A DNA stretch of 64,000 nt from Phanerochaete sordida (taxonomy: Eukaryota > Basidiomycota > Agaricomycetes > Polyporales > Phanerochaetaceae): NCBI GenBank assembly GCA_019973155.2, contig BPQB01000027.1, positions 351,834 to 415,833 on the forward strand, read 5' to 3'. Every line of letters starts with the position of its first letter. Position 1 is the first letter of the stretch. The notes under the pieces were generated by a model. The model searched no databases. It was given only the letters and a program-made list of their open reading frames with translations, and had not been told where the DNA came from. Positions 35,064-47,027 of the stretch are shown piece by piece. Made by a program: the position numbers and the translations under genes.

Positions 35064-36156
35064 ATGAAGTTCTCCACCGCCGCTCTTTCCGCCGCCGCAA
35101 TCCTCGCTGCCTCCGTGTCGTCCATCCCTGTTAGGAGAGATGTCCCTGTCGACTTGGTTCCGCAGTTTGGTGTCAATGCCAATGTCAACCCCACTGGCAC
35201 TGGGTGAGTACTCGTCTTGGCGTGTAATGCCAAGCTTCGGCTGATGTTCTCGTAGCGACTGCGACGGCATTCCCAACGCCCAGGGCGTTCCCATCAAGAT
35301 TCCTTGCGCATGCCCTCCGGACCGCAACGCCTTCATTGCTGTACGTGCCACTCATCCCTACCTTGCCCCACAGACCACTTACATCCCCGCAGGAGCTGAA
35401 CCAGAACGTCAACGCTGGCTTCGTGATCAACAACCCGAGCGTGAAGCTGTCCTTCCCAACTGACAGCTCCACGGCTTCTGCCCAGGCGCGTATCAACGCC
35501 GCCGCGGTGACACTCCAGAACCTGCACGGTCCCGGCCAGGGCTGCCCTATCGTCTCTACGACGTTCACCGCCCAGAGCAACGCGATCAACGCGGGCCAGG
35601 ACCCGTCCACCGTCGTCGTGCCCGGCCCCGCCGCCGCGACTGGTGCCGCGCCCGCGCCCGCGGCGGCCTCCCCGGCTCCCGCTGCTCCGGCCCCGCCGGC
35701 AAACAACGCTGCCGCAGGCGCTGCGCCGGCCGGTGCACCTTCCGCGGCGCAGATCGCGCAGCTCGCGCCCCCGCTCGGCTTCACCGCGGGCAAGAACCCG
35801 ACGGGCACCGGCGACTGCGACGGCGCGGTCAACGACGCGAGCGGCAACCCCATCAAGGTGCCCTGCACGTGCCCGCCGTCGCAGGACGTCTACCTCGCGG
35901 CGCTCACGACGAACGTCCAGGCCGGCAAGGCTGTCAACAAGTGAGTCTCCACTGTCTCTCGCTCGCGATACATGTGCTGATGGCCGTTGCTAGCCCCTCG
36001 GTTGCTGTCAGCTTCCCCACCGGCTCGTCGAAGCAGGAGCAGGCCGCGCGTATCGAGGCTGCGCTCGTCACGATCCAGAACCTGAACGGCCCCGGCGTCG
36101 GCTGCCCCGCCGCGTCGACCACGCTCTCGTCGCAGCTCAAGACTGCTCAGTCATAA
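35064..36156 (+). CDS. Secreted protein with two internal repeats
   Basis: Four exons (35064-35203, 35256-35340, 35393-35940, 35994-36156) encode 311 residues. The first 19-20 residues (MKFSTAALSAAAILAASVSS) form a signal peptide, with VRR as a possible KEX2 site. Two repeats follow, each with NPTGTGDCDG, CPP, NV-AG, NPSV-SFP and a QNL-GPG-GCP end, separated by a Pro/Ala-rich linker (AAATGAAPAPAAA). Cysteines recur at equal places in both repeats. It looks like a small secreted mushroom protein of unknown role. No enzyme motif is seen. Confidence 0.85.
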
Positions 36157-36797
36157 GTCACGCGTTTTGGGACTGTGGGCTGCGTCTAGGTTATCTTCCT
36201 TGGGAATCGGGAATCCCCTCTTGTAGCGGTAGTGATAGAGTCGAAATTGATGGTGCTAGACACCCTGGGTCACTCAATCCTTCGTCTGTCTGATGAATCT
36301 GCCGACAGTGCGTCCAGCGTAGCATGGAGGCTGGTGTGACATTTCGACACTTTGCAAAATGATAACGGTCGTGTCGAGCTGCCATCAACAAACTGCGACT
36401 GCCCAGGTTCGAACCAGCGACCAGGGCTCTGGAGCCCTAACCCTAGTGATGCCATACGAATGCTCCCAACCGCGACTCATTTGAACTTGTGCCTCGACCT
36501 TCAAAGCCGCACTAGCCACTTATGGACCCTGTTGCGACCACGCAACCTCATCCCGGTCTCCACACTTTGCGCCAGCCTCCTGTAAGCTACCTTTTCCCGT
36601 CAAGTATACCAAGGCCAGCATGACTTCGAATCAAACTTTCGCTGGCAGTGATGCAAGCTCACGGTCAGGTGGTCCTCCATGCTCACGGATAAACATATGA
36701 GCACCGGTCCTGGACGCACCGAGGGCACTTGAGTAAGTGCTTGAAGCATGACCCTCGCAGGGCCTGCTCCCGCTGACCTTTCACGCCAGTCGCACAG

Positions 36798-38014
36798 ATG
36801 CCCACTGCTCCTGTAGACGACCAAGGCACGGTCCTCTACTACGAGGACACTGGCCCACCAAATGAGTTGTCAGACTACCTGACAGTCGTTTTGGTCCATG
36901 GCTTGACCTTCCATAGTGGCGAGTCGTCTCCATGATGCAGCGGTATGAGTGCACTGAGTATATTCTAGGTATATTCCGACGCGTATTGCCCTACTCGTCG
37001 ACGTACAATCTGCGGATCATCACCGTCAACATGCGAGACTATCCTGGCTCGACCGGCTACACGCTAGAGCAGCTCAGGGCGCTTGGGAGCTCGGACATCG
37101 CAGTCCAGGACGAGGCAATGAAGACGCATGGCGCGCAGCTTGCTGCGTTCCTCGTACATGTGGTCAAGAACCTCGGGATCAAGCCTATCCAGCTGGTCGA
37201 CGGAAGGAGGACGAATGGGCTGGCACTATCGACCTGGTCGATGGGCAACATGCTCGGAATGGCATTCCTAGGGAACGCCCCGAGACTCCAGAAGGAAACT
37301 ACCGACTTTCTCGTTAGATATCTGCGCACGCATGTCATGTTCGGTGAGCGATATACTCCCGCCTCTTGTCTGAAACTTCGTGCTAACTGGCTCCGCCAGA
37401 CTCGGCGAACTCAGTCTTGGGCCGCGTGCCTCCTAGCGAAGGCGTTTACCATCCACTTCGCGACATGTCCATGACGCTACGCGAGCGCGGCGAGCGCTTC
37501 AGCATCTGGGTCTCTGCGTACTTCGAGCAGGCACCTTCGCTCGACGACGTCACTATTCCGGTGCTCGAGGCGCGCAAGGAGGATCCGTCGAAGGTACCGA
37601 CGCTCGAGCGCATGGCCCCAGAAGAGCTCGCGAGCATCACCGACAACGGTGCGTACGAACGCTCAAGCCACGCCCTGCTCAAAGTCTCGCGCGAGGTCCT
37701 CCACGCGAACGTCTTGCGGGCGCTCGTCGACACGGACGGTGTCTGGCCGGACGTGAACGTGCTCGTGCTCTGGTGCGACGCGAGCATGCACGATTGCGTC
37801 TGGGCGGCGAAGTTTGTCGCGAACCTGGAGCGTGAGCCTCCGGAAGAGGGAAAGCACAAGCGAAGGATTGATGTCGAGCGGCTCTCAGCTGCAAATCATT
37901 TCGTGAGTTGATGCCAACCTCAAGGCGTAACGCGTTCTAATTCCTACGGGGTAGGTGCACTGGGACGCTCCGGAGCAATTCATGCAGACATTGGCCGATA
38001 GACTGGGAGCCTAG
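36798..38014 (+). CDS. Alpha/beta-hydrolase
   Basis: Four exons from ATG 36798 (36798-36915, 36969-37343, 37400-37902, 37955-38014). The protein has VVLVHGLTFHS (oxyanion region), MRDYPGSTG, a nucleophile elbow STWSMGNMLG with Thr at the usual Gly position, LVLWCDAS as a possible acid, and VHWDAPEQF with the His. It fits a small hydrolase or epoxide-hydrolase-like enzyme, but the substrate is unknown. Start and stop are well placed; the first intron begins gtggcg, a weak donor. Confidence 0.85.
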
Positions 38015-38279
38015 CTGACAGCCCGAATGTGAGCTGTCGCGGTAGTAGTTCATTGTTGTACGTTGTAACACTCTGGTATGGCCCATCTGCTCTGGCATTG
38101 ATCCTTGGACTTATTCTTGAAGATACGTAGGAAAGGACATACCAATTCTGTTGAGCATCTTAGCATAGCGCACACAGCCCTCTTCGACTATCGCGAAATT
38201 CAAGCATTATATGAAGGCAAAATTGAGAACATCACAACAAATTAGTCCTCAGATAGCTGGTACTGTACATGACGATAAT

Positions 38280-40376
38280 CTACAGTGGGTACACGCTCAG
38301 TTTCTTTTCACCTGCAGAATCGAGCGGCCAAGGGGAGAACGCGACCTGAGGATTCTCCGAAGGATCAACATGGGACCCGTTGACGCGTACGTCGACCGCC
38401 GGGAACACTTTTGTGGTCGACTCTAGCCGCAGGCGGAATTTCTGCCCGAGCTGCCAGCCAAGCAGGCCCGCGAGCTTGTCGACGTGTGCCATGACGGCGT
38501 TGCCTGCGCGCAGAGCAACACGCTCGAAGCGCACGGGCGCGCCGTTGCGGTACACTGTCACGGGCACGACGACGCCATCGTGCGCCTGGAGGTTGTCGAC
38601 GAAGACGCAGTCGACGCCGGCCTCGCCGTCCTTCATGCCCGCGGGGAAGAGCCGCCCCTTGCCATCGCGCTTGCCGTGGACCCACGTGCCGCTGTACGTG
38701 CTCTTGTCGGCGTACGTGATGACGCCCGAGCCGTGCGGCGCGCCGGCGCGCACGTCGCCGATGTAGCGCCAGCCCTCGTCCTGGCTCACGAGGATGCCCC
38801 AGCCCTCCTGGTTCAGCACGTTCCACTCGAGCCGTGCGAGCCCGTCGCGCGAGAGGCCGTACGTCAGGAACGCGACGTCGTTCGACGCCCGCGCGATCTG
38901 CAGCGCCTGCGCGAGCGACGCGGTCTTGTCGTCTAGCTTGAGCAGCTGCGCGTCGAGGACCGGGTCCGCGAAGAGCGTGACGTAGTCCGTCTGGCTGGAC
39001 CCTGGCGCAGGAGCAGGCGCAGGAGCCCCTGGAGGAGGCGGGTTCGCAGGGGTGCCGTCGAGGGTCGAGCGCCACTTGCGGATGTCGTCGCCGAGGACGG
39101 AGTACGTGTTGAGAAGGTTGGTGAAGCGAACTGAGGCAGGGATGAGGACGACTGCGACCGCGCTCTTGTCTTGCCTGTTCATCTTCGTCTGCAGGCCGCT
39201 GACGGAGACGATCGGGAAGCCGTGCTCCTTGCCGGCGCGCACCCACTCCATCATGCTCGCCCAGAGCTCGCGGTCCGCCTCGTACTGCGTCAGCTCCTGT
39301 GCGAAGCGCGTCGCGACCTCCTTGTGGAACGTGACGGGCTGCTTCTCGTACGCCTCTGCGGAGCGGAAGGCTTTCAAGAAGTTGCGGAGATCGGCGCGCG
39401 CACGGGACACGAGGTCGGCGACACGCGCGCTGCTCTCGCGACAGGAAGCGTTGAAAGTTGGGAAGACAGTGCCTTGCGCCTCAACGCTCGACGAGAGCCA
39501 CTCGCGATTCCTCTCGAGGGTGATGATGCGGTCGTAAAGGGAGGCGAGCGCCTTGATGTCGGCGTCGTCGAGGTCGTGGAACGTGGGGACGCTGCTCTGG
39601 AACCAGGCGAGGGGAGTGAGGGTGATCTCGCAGGGGACGCCGTCGCCGTCGATGAAGCTCGTAGCCTTCTTCATGACTGCGAGGAGGTCTGGCGCGTTCA
39701 TGGGCACCTTCTCGTCCTTGCGCTGGAAGTCGCCCTCGAGGCGCACGGAGAGGTTGAACTTGTTGATCTCCTCCTTCTCCTTGCTCGTGAGCTCGGCCTC
39801 GCCGCTGGCGCCGAAGGCCTTGCCCATGCCCTTGAAGACCTCGAGCGTGAACTTCCCATGGACATCCGTCTGCGACGTGGACACGTCTCTCGTTTGGGTC
39901 ACCGTGCCCATGACATGCCCGCCGTAGGCGATGGAGGTGACGACGTGCGTCGCGTGGAGCATGTCGATGTCGTCCTTGGTGAGCTTCTGGAGGTGCCGCA
40001 CCTGGTTGACGTCCATCGTCTCGTGCACTGTGCGTATGCGGACGACCGACGCGACGCTCAGCGACTCGCTGTTGGAGGTCTTGCTGTCGAGGTAGGAGCC
40101 CATGCCGCCGACGGTGATGGCGCCGCCCATGATGGATAGCGAGAGAGACGCGTCGATGCCGAGCGAATTTGCGCGGGCCATGACGCTGTTGACTTCATCG
40201 TAGGTGTTCCTAGTGTTCTTCACCTCCTGCCTGATCGTGACCGGCTTGATGTCCTTCTCGAGGAAGAGACGAAAGCCAGATATCAGCGTAGAGGAAGTCG
40301 CGTCGTAGAGCTGGCCGAGATAGCTAGCCCGACCGAGAGCCTGAATGGTGAGCTGGGCACGCTTTTCCTCTGACAT
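38280..40376 (-). CDS. Stonustoxin-like domain protein with MORN motif
   Basis: A single 698-residue open frame with a clear ATG at 40376. The N-terminus (ALGRASYLGQLYDATSSTLI) is the conserved start of the stonustoxin-type, MACPF-like domain, found in fish venoms and also in many non-venom proteins of animals and fungi. About 110 residues from the C-terminus it has a MORN-like motif (GSGVITYADKSTYSGTW). The last 80 residues are beta-rich and unknown. Pore-forming or toxin activity is not implied. An opposite-strand open frame (39171-40139) is a shadow of this gene. Confidence 0.8.
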   Translation of the reverse strand: MSEEKRAQLTIQALGRASYLGQLYDATSSTLISGFRLFLEKDIKPVTIRQEVKNTRNTYDEVNSVMARANSLGIDASLSLSIMGGAITVGGMGSYLDSKTSNSESLSVASVVRIRTVHETMDVNQVRHLQKLTKDDIDMLHATHVVTSIAYGGHVMGTVTQTRDVSTSQTDVHGKFTLEVFKGMGKAFGASGEAELTSKEKEEINKFNLSVRLEGDFQRKDEKVPMNAPDLLAVMKKATSFIDGDGVPCEITLTPLAWFQSSVPTFHDLDDADIKALASLYDRIITLERNREWLSSSVEAQGTVFPTFNASCRESSARVADLVSRARADLRNFLKAFRSAEAYEKQPVTFHKEVATRFAQELTQYEADRELWASMMEWVRAGKEHGFPIVSVSGLQTKMNRQDKSAVAVVLIPASVRFTNLLNTYSVLGDDIRKWRSTLDGTPANPPPPGAPAPAPAPGSSQTDYVTLFADPVLDAQLLKLDDKTASLAQALQIARASNDVAFLTYGLSRDGLARLEWNVLNQEGWGILVSQDEGWRYIGDVRAGAPHGSGVITYADKSTYSGTWVHGKRDGKGRLFPAGMKDGEAGVDCVFVDNLQAHDGVVVPVTVYRNGAPVRFERVALRAGNAVMAHVDKLAGLLGWQLGQKFRLRLESTTKVFPAVDVRVNGSHVDPSENPQVAFSPWPLDSAGEKKLSVYPL

Positions 40377-41464
40377 GACTATTATCCAAGGTAAGCCTAC
40401 GTCCTATCAAGGAATTATGCAGCATACTCACCGATATGAGGACGTCTGATCAGGTTTGTGTAGGATAACAACGAATCTGAATCGAAGGGCGAAGGTCTAT
40501 GCGCGGATAAGCTTTCGGAAACCTTGGGAGGTCAATGAGGCTTACTTTAACCAGGAGCAGAGGACGACGTCGGAACAGAGGGTGAGGATATGTTCCCGCG
40601 CAGGTGGCCTCTATATCTACGCTGCACCTTCCTGACCAGCAATGTCCTAGACGGCATTGCGAAGTGCGCAGCCTACCGTGCATCTCTTCAACGGCGACGC
40701 AGACGTTCCGAGCAGCTGTGCCTCGCTAGCTCGCCTGCCGTGCCTTCGTGCCTTCGTGCCTGGGTCGAGTGCAAAATGGAGGTCGAGTTCAGGCGCGCAT
40801 GCCCTGCTGTCAGGCACCTCTACACCTACCTTCATCAGAGGACCCGACGTTGTTCTTACGATGCATTTGCGCGAGCAGTTCAACGCGGCGCAGTCCAGCT
40901 TCCGGCCGTGCGAGGCACGATTTCGGTCCCAGGCCAGGAACGCGACCCCGGAGCCTCGGGTGCGGTGTTTGAGGCGAGAATTCATTTTGTGCGCCTCGTC
41001 GGACGCCGCCGGTACGCATTCAGATTCCAGGAACCTGCCAGGAACGGAACAATCTCTACGTGCAGATCTTGATGGAACCTTGGCGATCATCGCGAGCAGT
41101 CGCAGGCACGGAGTCCACAGCCTCGACCATGTGTCCGCGCTTCCGCGTTAGCCCCGGCGACGTGGAGCGTGCGGATTTCGCACGCGGACCTTGTCTTCTG
41201 CTCCCATCACACGTCTTCACTCCAACGCGCGTCGCTTTGCTCGATGAGCGAGTCGGTGCTGCAGCTGTACCGATAGCGGGCAACGCTGGGCTCAGGTACA
41301 AGGTACGCCAGGCACTGCATTTGGGTGAAAGTAGTGTTGGACTAACGCGGTGTCTTGAGGCACTGTCCCTCGCGCGAGGGCGAATCTGGCGAAGGCTCTG
41401 CTGGCCCACCTCGCTCATTCGCGTCCCAGCATACTCGCTTCATCTTACGTACGCCACGGATACG
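40377..41464. other. Intergenic stretch
   Basis: Nothing supported. Frames on both strands overlap without family or splice support. Confidence 0.45.
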
Positions 41465-42734
41465 ATGTCATCCCCAGCAGACCCTGCCCCGCTCCCTTCG
41501 AAGTACGTCGCTTTCTATACTCGAGTCGTCGAGTGTACGAATAAATTATTCCACTTAGCGATACCACTTCGCTCCGGCAAGGCTATCTGAGCACGAACCA
41601 CAAGCAGATCAACATCTTGCTGCTCAGTGAGGTCGGAGTGGGCAAGACGGTCTTGCTAGACCTCATCGCGAACACGCTCGCCGCCCGCAGCAGCGACGCC
41701 TACACTCGATACCACGATGCGGCGAACGAGGGAGACCCTCGCGGTCCTACCAGCTGCACTCGCGACGCCCGCGTCTACACCTTCACGTCTACCAACGGCG
41801 TCAGCGTACGCATCCTGGACACTCCGGGGTTCGGTGGCGGGGACGGGGGAGCTGGAGACCAAGACCGTCTGCGGCAGATCGTGACGCGCATCCACGAGCA
41901 AGTCCCCACTATTCACGCTGTCTTCATCCTCATCCGCGGAACCCTCACCCGCTTCACTTGTCGTACGGACTACTCCCTCTCCATGATCACGTCCATGCTT
42001 CCACGACAGTATCTCGACAACATCGCTCTCGTCTATACAAGTGTCGCTTCGCCGTTCTCGTGGACCTTCGATGTTCGGAGCTTGCCAGAAGCCCTCTCAA
42101 AAGCAAGATATTTCTTGCTTGACAACCCTCTACCCCTGCGAGCACGCCTCCTAAACCAGAAAGCTCGCAAGGACACTCCACCTCGTGCGCTCGACGAAGA
42201 GGAGGAGGAGATGCTGAGGTCCCGGGAGGCGGACGCGTTGAAGTCGCTATCTATTGTCTTCGATTGGATGAACACCCTGACGCCGCAGGCGGCGAAGGAT
42301 CTGACGTCGATCTGCAGGACCGCGTACGCGCTGCATATGAACGTCCTGCAAGTCTTCTCTCCATCCTCTTCCTCCCCAGTACCTGTCGCTTCCCATCATT
42401 CTCATGAATACCCAGTACGTGCTCAGCTGTAACATTTTTGCCCAGCTTCTGACCAGACTCACAGTGGGCAGACCACGTCCCCGTTCAGCCGGACGAGAGC
42501 ACGGACTTCTACCTCGGCGAAATCGCGCGCCTCTCGAAGGGGTATGGCAAGCTGTCACTCTGCGGCGCCTACAAGGCGACGCTCCTCAGAGCGGTCAACC
42601 TTCTCGAGTACGATATCGCGAGAGGCCGCCAGTACGGAACTCTTCCAGAGACGCTCACTGCCTCCCAGAGCGCGGTCGATCGGCTGAAAGCACAGCTTGA
42701 TGTCTTAGTCCGCGCAGAGCAAATTCAGAAATGA
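41465..42734 (+). CDS. P-loop GTPase, diverged paralogue without Cys/His module
   Basis: Three exons from ATG 41465 (MSSPADPAPLPSK). The first intron (gtacga...ggcaag) joins VVEC to YLSTNHKQINILLL. The P-loop is SEVGVGKT, with Ser in place of the first Gly. G3 is DTPGFGGG. The rest follows the other copies (SMITSMLPRQYLDNIALVYT, FDWMNTLTPQAAKDLTS), and a last exon gives a helical tail (YLGEIARLSKGYGKLSLCG). The exon with CTGIADCRSNCHEGCG and CNVCHHP is missing here. Its end is just before arm 2. Confidence 0.75.
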
Positions 42735-42788
42735 CCTGCGCCTCATGTATTTTGTATGGTGTATGCTATCATCTGCGTTGTTGGCCGA

Positions 42789-43253
42789 CTACGGGCATCC
42801 TGGAGCCTGGAATGTCGGGTCTGCGGCACTGAGCGTGCCAGCGGTATTTGTTTGCGCATATTTGCCCCAGGGCGCCCTCGGTGCCTTGGGCAGGTACCCG
42901 AGCCGGCTCTGCCCTTCGACCGCGACCACCATCTTCATACGCCTCGGCCCCGCAGACAAAAGCGTAAAAGAACAACATCCGGCCGTCGTGCAAAGGCACA
43001 GAAATGCAGGCACCACTTCAGAATCGGCCAGGCACGCGTCGGCACCGCCCAGGCGCCGCCGCTGCGTGGCAGACGGATATGTTCCCGTGAGCACGCACTG
43101 CGGCTCGTCGTCGAAATGCATTGTACTGAACGCCCTGTTAGGCACAGCTTTGAGTAACGGAGAAAGGTACAGGCCGTCCTGAAGGCGGTGGAGGTCATTC
43201 GTCGTGGGCTTGCTGCACGTATTTAGATGACCTCGAACCGCGACTTTTGACAA
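42789..43253 (-). CDS. Conserved ORF divergent from the GTPase, arm 2
   Basis: Partner of the ORF at 16992-17446. It contains FSTMHFDDEPQCVLTGTYPS and RRRLGGADACLADS. The same frame is kept and third-position changes are common between the arms. No start or intron is certain, and a plus-strand frame overlaps it. Confidence 0.3.
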   Translation of the reverse strand: MSKVAVRGHLNTCSKPTTNDLHRLQDGLYLSPLLKAVPNRAFSTMHFDDEPQCVLTGTYPSATQRRRLGGADACLADSEVVPAFLCLCTTAGCCSFTLLSAGPRRMKMVVAVEGQSRLGYLPKAPRAPWGKYAQTNTAGTLSAADPTFQAPGCP

Positions 43254-43297
43254 GTCTCTTCCCTCTGCCGTTCACAAGCACCATCCTATCCTCCACT

Positions 43298-45232
43298 ATG
43301 TCTACGACGTAAGTTGATGGACGTACCAGTCTGATCAAGTCTGTAAGGCTGACCGTATTTCCAGTGTTTCTTCGGCTGGCTCGGCCGTCGTTACCCCCGC
43401 GAATCCTGCGGCGGGCTCTTCCCAACCTGCTCCGTAAGTCGCTGCGCATTCACATCGAACTTGCAAAATCTGAGGCTTGATGTTGTAGTGGAAGTGCGGT
43501 CACCACCGCTCCATCCACCACACCCGCTGTACCTGGCGCTCCCTCAGGGCCGGAGCTCGCCGCGAAGTAAGCTTCTTCGCCATTCCTTGGTTCAGGATCC
43601 CATTGACCTTCATGACATGTAGTGACGTGGATTCTCTGCGCAAGGGAATCATTAAGACGACCAAGCACAGGAAGGAAATCACCCTTCTCCTCGTCGGAGA
43701 GACCGGCGTGGGCAAGACGTCCGTCCTGTCTCTCTTCGCCAACGTCCTTGCCGGCCATTCGCCAGATCAGTACACCGACGTGGAGGACAAGGGCAACGAG
43801 CAGGGCGGCTCGCAGAGTCAGAGCCAGACGAACGCGGCGAAGCTCTACGAGTTCACGAGCCAGAACGGCGTCACTCTTCGGATCCTCGACACTCCAGGTC
43901 TCGCCGACACTCGCGGCCTCGCCCAGGACGAGCTTCACAAGGAGAGCATCGCCCGGGCTATCCAAAGTCACATCGTCACCATCACCGCCGTCCTTGTCCT
44001 CGCCAACGGCACCAACCCCCGTCTCGGCATCGCCACGCAGTATGCGCTCACCACCCTCACGTCCATCTTCCCTCGCACTCTCGCCGACAACATCGGCCTG
44101 ATGTTCACGAACGTCGCCAACCCCATGTCCTGGAACTTCGACAAGTCGAAGGTCGACGCCTCCCTCGCCGATGCGATCCAGTTCCCTCTTGACAACCCTG
44201 TCGCTGTGCAGAAGAAGTTCCTCGAGCTGAGCAAGCAGAAGGGCATCACGCCGGCCAAGGTCGAGAAGCTCCGCGGCATCGTCAGGGACAGCGAGCAGAA
44301 CGCCCTGGAGATGCTCGTAGAGCTCTTCGACTGGGTCGACATGCGCACGCCCCAGCCGACGAAGGACATCGTCTCGCTCTACACCCAGACGCAATCCATC
44401 GACCAGAACATCGCGAACGCGCTCTCGCGTATGGATGCGTCTGCGAAGCAGCAGATCAAACTGCAGAAGATAATGGACGATCTGGGAAAGGCAGAACAGG
44501 TAGGCAGAACCCCATTCTCTCCCGTCGGGTATTCGGCTAATAGCGTCGCGTTAGGACATCAACTACTACAAGGACAGGACGGTGGTAGAGACGCCGGTCG
44601 ATGTTCTCGTCCAGGTCAAGACCGAGAGGCACAACACGCTCTGCACGGGCATCGCCGACTGCCGCTCGAACTGCCACGAGGGCTGCGGCCTCGACTTCGC
44701 ACTCAAGGACTCCGAGCTCGCGGACTGCTCCGCGATGCAGCCAGGAGGCAACACATGCAACGTCTGCCACCACCCGCGCCAGAACCACAAGCACTTCAAC
44801 GTGAAGTGGGACACGGAGACACAGACGCAGAAGCTGCCGAACCCGGACGCGGTGCAGCGCCTGAAGGACGCACGCACGGCCAAGGACGCGCAGCAGCAGG
44901 CGCGCGAGATCGCGCAGGGCTTCATCGACGAGTACGCGCGCGACATCGAGACGTACACGGACGAGATCGCGCGCCTCGCTGAGGAGTACAGCAAGCTCGC
45001 GCTCTCGGGCAGCTTCGCAGGCCAGGTCGAGAAGTCTGTCCAGCTCCTCGACTACAACCTTGAGAAGATGAAGAGCAACGGCACCCCGTCGGAGACGATC
45101 GCGCAGGTGCAGAGCTGTCGCAACAGCATGCAGGCGAAGCTGGACTTGCTCAAGAAGGCGCGCGCGGACGAGCGTAAGCAGCGCGTGACGAACGGGGTGC
45201 TGAACAAGCTTGTGAACTATCTTGTACAGTAG
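43298..45232 (+). CDS. P-loop GTPase with Cys/His-rich module, arm 2 copy
   Basis: Five exons: 43298-43308; a Ser/Ala/Pro-rich leader in two exons (SSAGSAVVTPANPAAGSSQ and TTAPSTTPAVPGAPSG); the G-domain exon; and from 44555 the exon with the Cys/His module and coiled tail. The acceptors (ttccag, ttgtag, atgtag, cgttag) are normal. Motifs are GETGVGKT, DTPGLADT, CTGIADCRSNCHEGCG and CNVCHHPRQNH; the protein ends LVNYLVQ. It is of AIG1/MMR_HSR1 type; binding of GTP is expected from the P-loop, but the role is unknown. The arm 1 copy differs by a few residues. This is the intact copy of the pair. Confidence 0.88.
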
Positions 45233-47027
45233 CCTGTGCTATTTCTGCTGTTCATGATTGTCTTCGTACAGTGATGTTCGCGATATAGCTCTGCTAGCCA
45301 GCATCCTGCGCAGTGATGCTTGCGTGGCAGCCGGCTGCTGCCCGACCGCGATAACCTGGGCCTGTCGCCAACTCTGCTGGTCGTCCAGGAGCGATTCTGC
45401 AGGCGAGACATTGAGCTCTTCCCCGACACCTCCTGACAGGCACCCGGTACAGAACGGCACCCCAGATCCAATCTCGCCGAAAGCGAGCTCGCTCATGGGT
45501 CACGCCTACGACCACCTGGGAAATCACGTAGGCTGTACCGCCCGTGCTGTCACTGTCAGCACTGATCATCGGATTTCACGCAGCCGTCTTCGCTGGGGAC
45601 CTTCCGCGGCCAGACTCTCCTCTGCAGAGCGCAGCGAGTCTCGGCGTGCTCGTGTGCTCGAGCACACGAACGGCTGAGTCGAGTCCTATGCTGGTACGAT
45701 AATTCCGCGCACGCGAAAGAACGAAAGAGCTTCGACGCTGTGGGTCCTCTGGATCATACAGGCTCCTGCGTAACCTTTCTCAGCACGCCGTTCACCAGCC
45801 GCGAAGCGCGCAGTCAATCTGTGGCGTGTCCGCGAAGCGTACGTCAGCCGGACCCTTGGCACGATCACGGTGCATCTATGGTTCTCGACTCGGGCGCAGG
45901 TTTGCGCTGTGCTTATGCGCGCGTGCTCTCCGAGTCTGTCAGACGCATTACTCAAATTCCAGCGCTCGGCCAAGGTACGCAGGTCAGCTGAGCAGAGGCG
46001 GGCAGGTGTGTGGCGTAGGCTTCACTGCAGACCGTCGTTGACGTCTTGAGAACTGGGCCCCTTTCAAAGCGCACAGCTGACGCTAGCCTCTATGACCTTG
46101 GTGTCTGGATGAGCTGCTGCACGCCAGGCTTTGTTCAATTCGATTTTCTCGATCGAGCTGAATTTCTCTCACGGAGTACGTTAGGACGATTGTCTGCGCC
46201 CGCAGAGCTCGATGTTTGCCTTTGCAGCTGACAATTTGCAGGACCCAATTATTTACTAGAGCCTCACCGCATTTCACAAGTTGGCCGTGGATTCCCATTG
46301 CTGGTCGACGCCTGCGTCTAGTAACAGATGCCGATCATATAACTTACTTTCGAGCAACAGCCGCCACAGACCATATGCAACGCACTACGGCACTGAAATT
46401 CGTGCCGCAAAAAGCTAGGATCTTACCATCGCTGACCTCTACGAAGCCAGGTGAATATTTTCGCACGTGGTGTACTAGCTGACCCACCGTCGACATGCAT
46501 CCGCCTCGCGATGCACTTTGCGGCGCATACTGCGTTGAAGAAGTCTAGGTGTCGGGCATTGAGTCGTTCGTATACTGGATAACTTGCCTGAAGGCCTAGA
46601 AGAGGGTGCCCTGTCGACTACAAGAGATCCTTAAGGTTAGTGCCCCAGCCCGAATACTCTCGTGCTTCTGAAAGCTTACGTGCCCTGCTCCTCAGGCAGG
46701 TGTCATGAACGGGACATGTGTCTCAATAATTTCAACTCACCAGCGCGGAATCAGCGCGATTTCGTTCATTCACTACCCAGTTGGCTGAAATGTTAGCGTC
46801 TGCCGCAGGCATGCTACCGTGTGGCGCAAACTCAAGGTCACGGTTCAGCGAACGCACCGCGCAGGCCATTCAAACGCTGTCCGAGGCCCGTTATGAGGGT
46901 ACGAAATTCATGGCAATACCCAGCGCTTTGCAGAGGACTGCACGTATAAAGACTGGGGCAACGCGGTGGATCCAGCAGCGATCTCAGCAGCGCAATTCTC
47001 CTCGCACTCTTCACACTCCTCACAGCC
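45233..47027. repeat. Degenerate unit between GTPase and small gene
   Basis: Counterpart of 12.9-14.6 kb. Relic blocks read SRTLGTITVHLWFSTRAQ (plus strand, near 45.86 kb) and AADNLQDPIIY followed by TAG (near 46.25 kb). No complete gene. A TATAAAG at 46945-46951 belongs to the next gene. Confidence 0.5.
46945..46951 (+). promoter_or_regulatory. TATA box of small-gene copy C
   Basis: TATAAAG 77-83 bases before ATG 47028, as in copy A. Confidence 0.55.

Noticed and set aside
36385..36455. tRNA gene on the minus strand
   Set aside because: GGTTCGAACC and an A-box-like TGGCATCACTAGG are present, but the anticodon arm folds as a 4-base-loop hairpin, the T stem has mismatches and no acceptor stem pairs.
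38365..40139. Long frames on both strands inside the stonustoxin-like gene
   Set aside because: GC-rich shadows of a 698-codon coding frame with recognisable domains.
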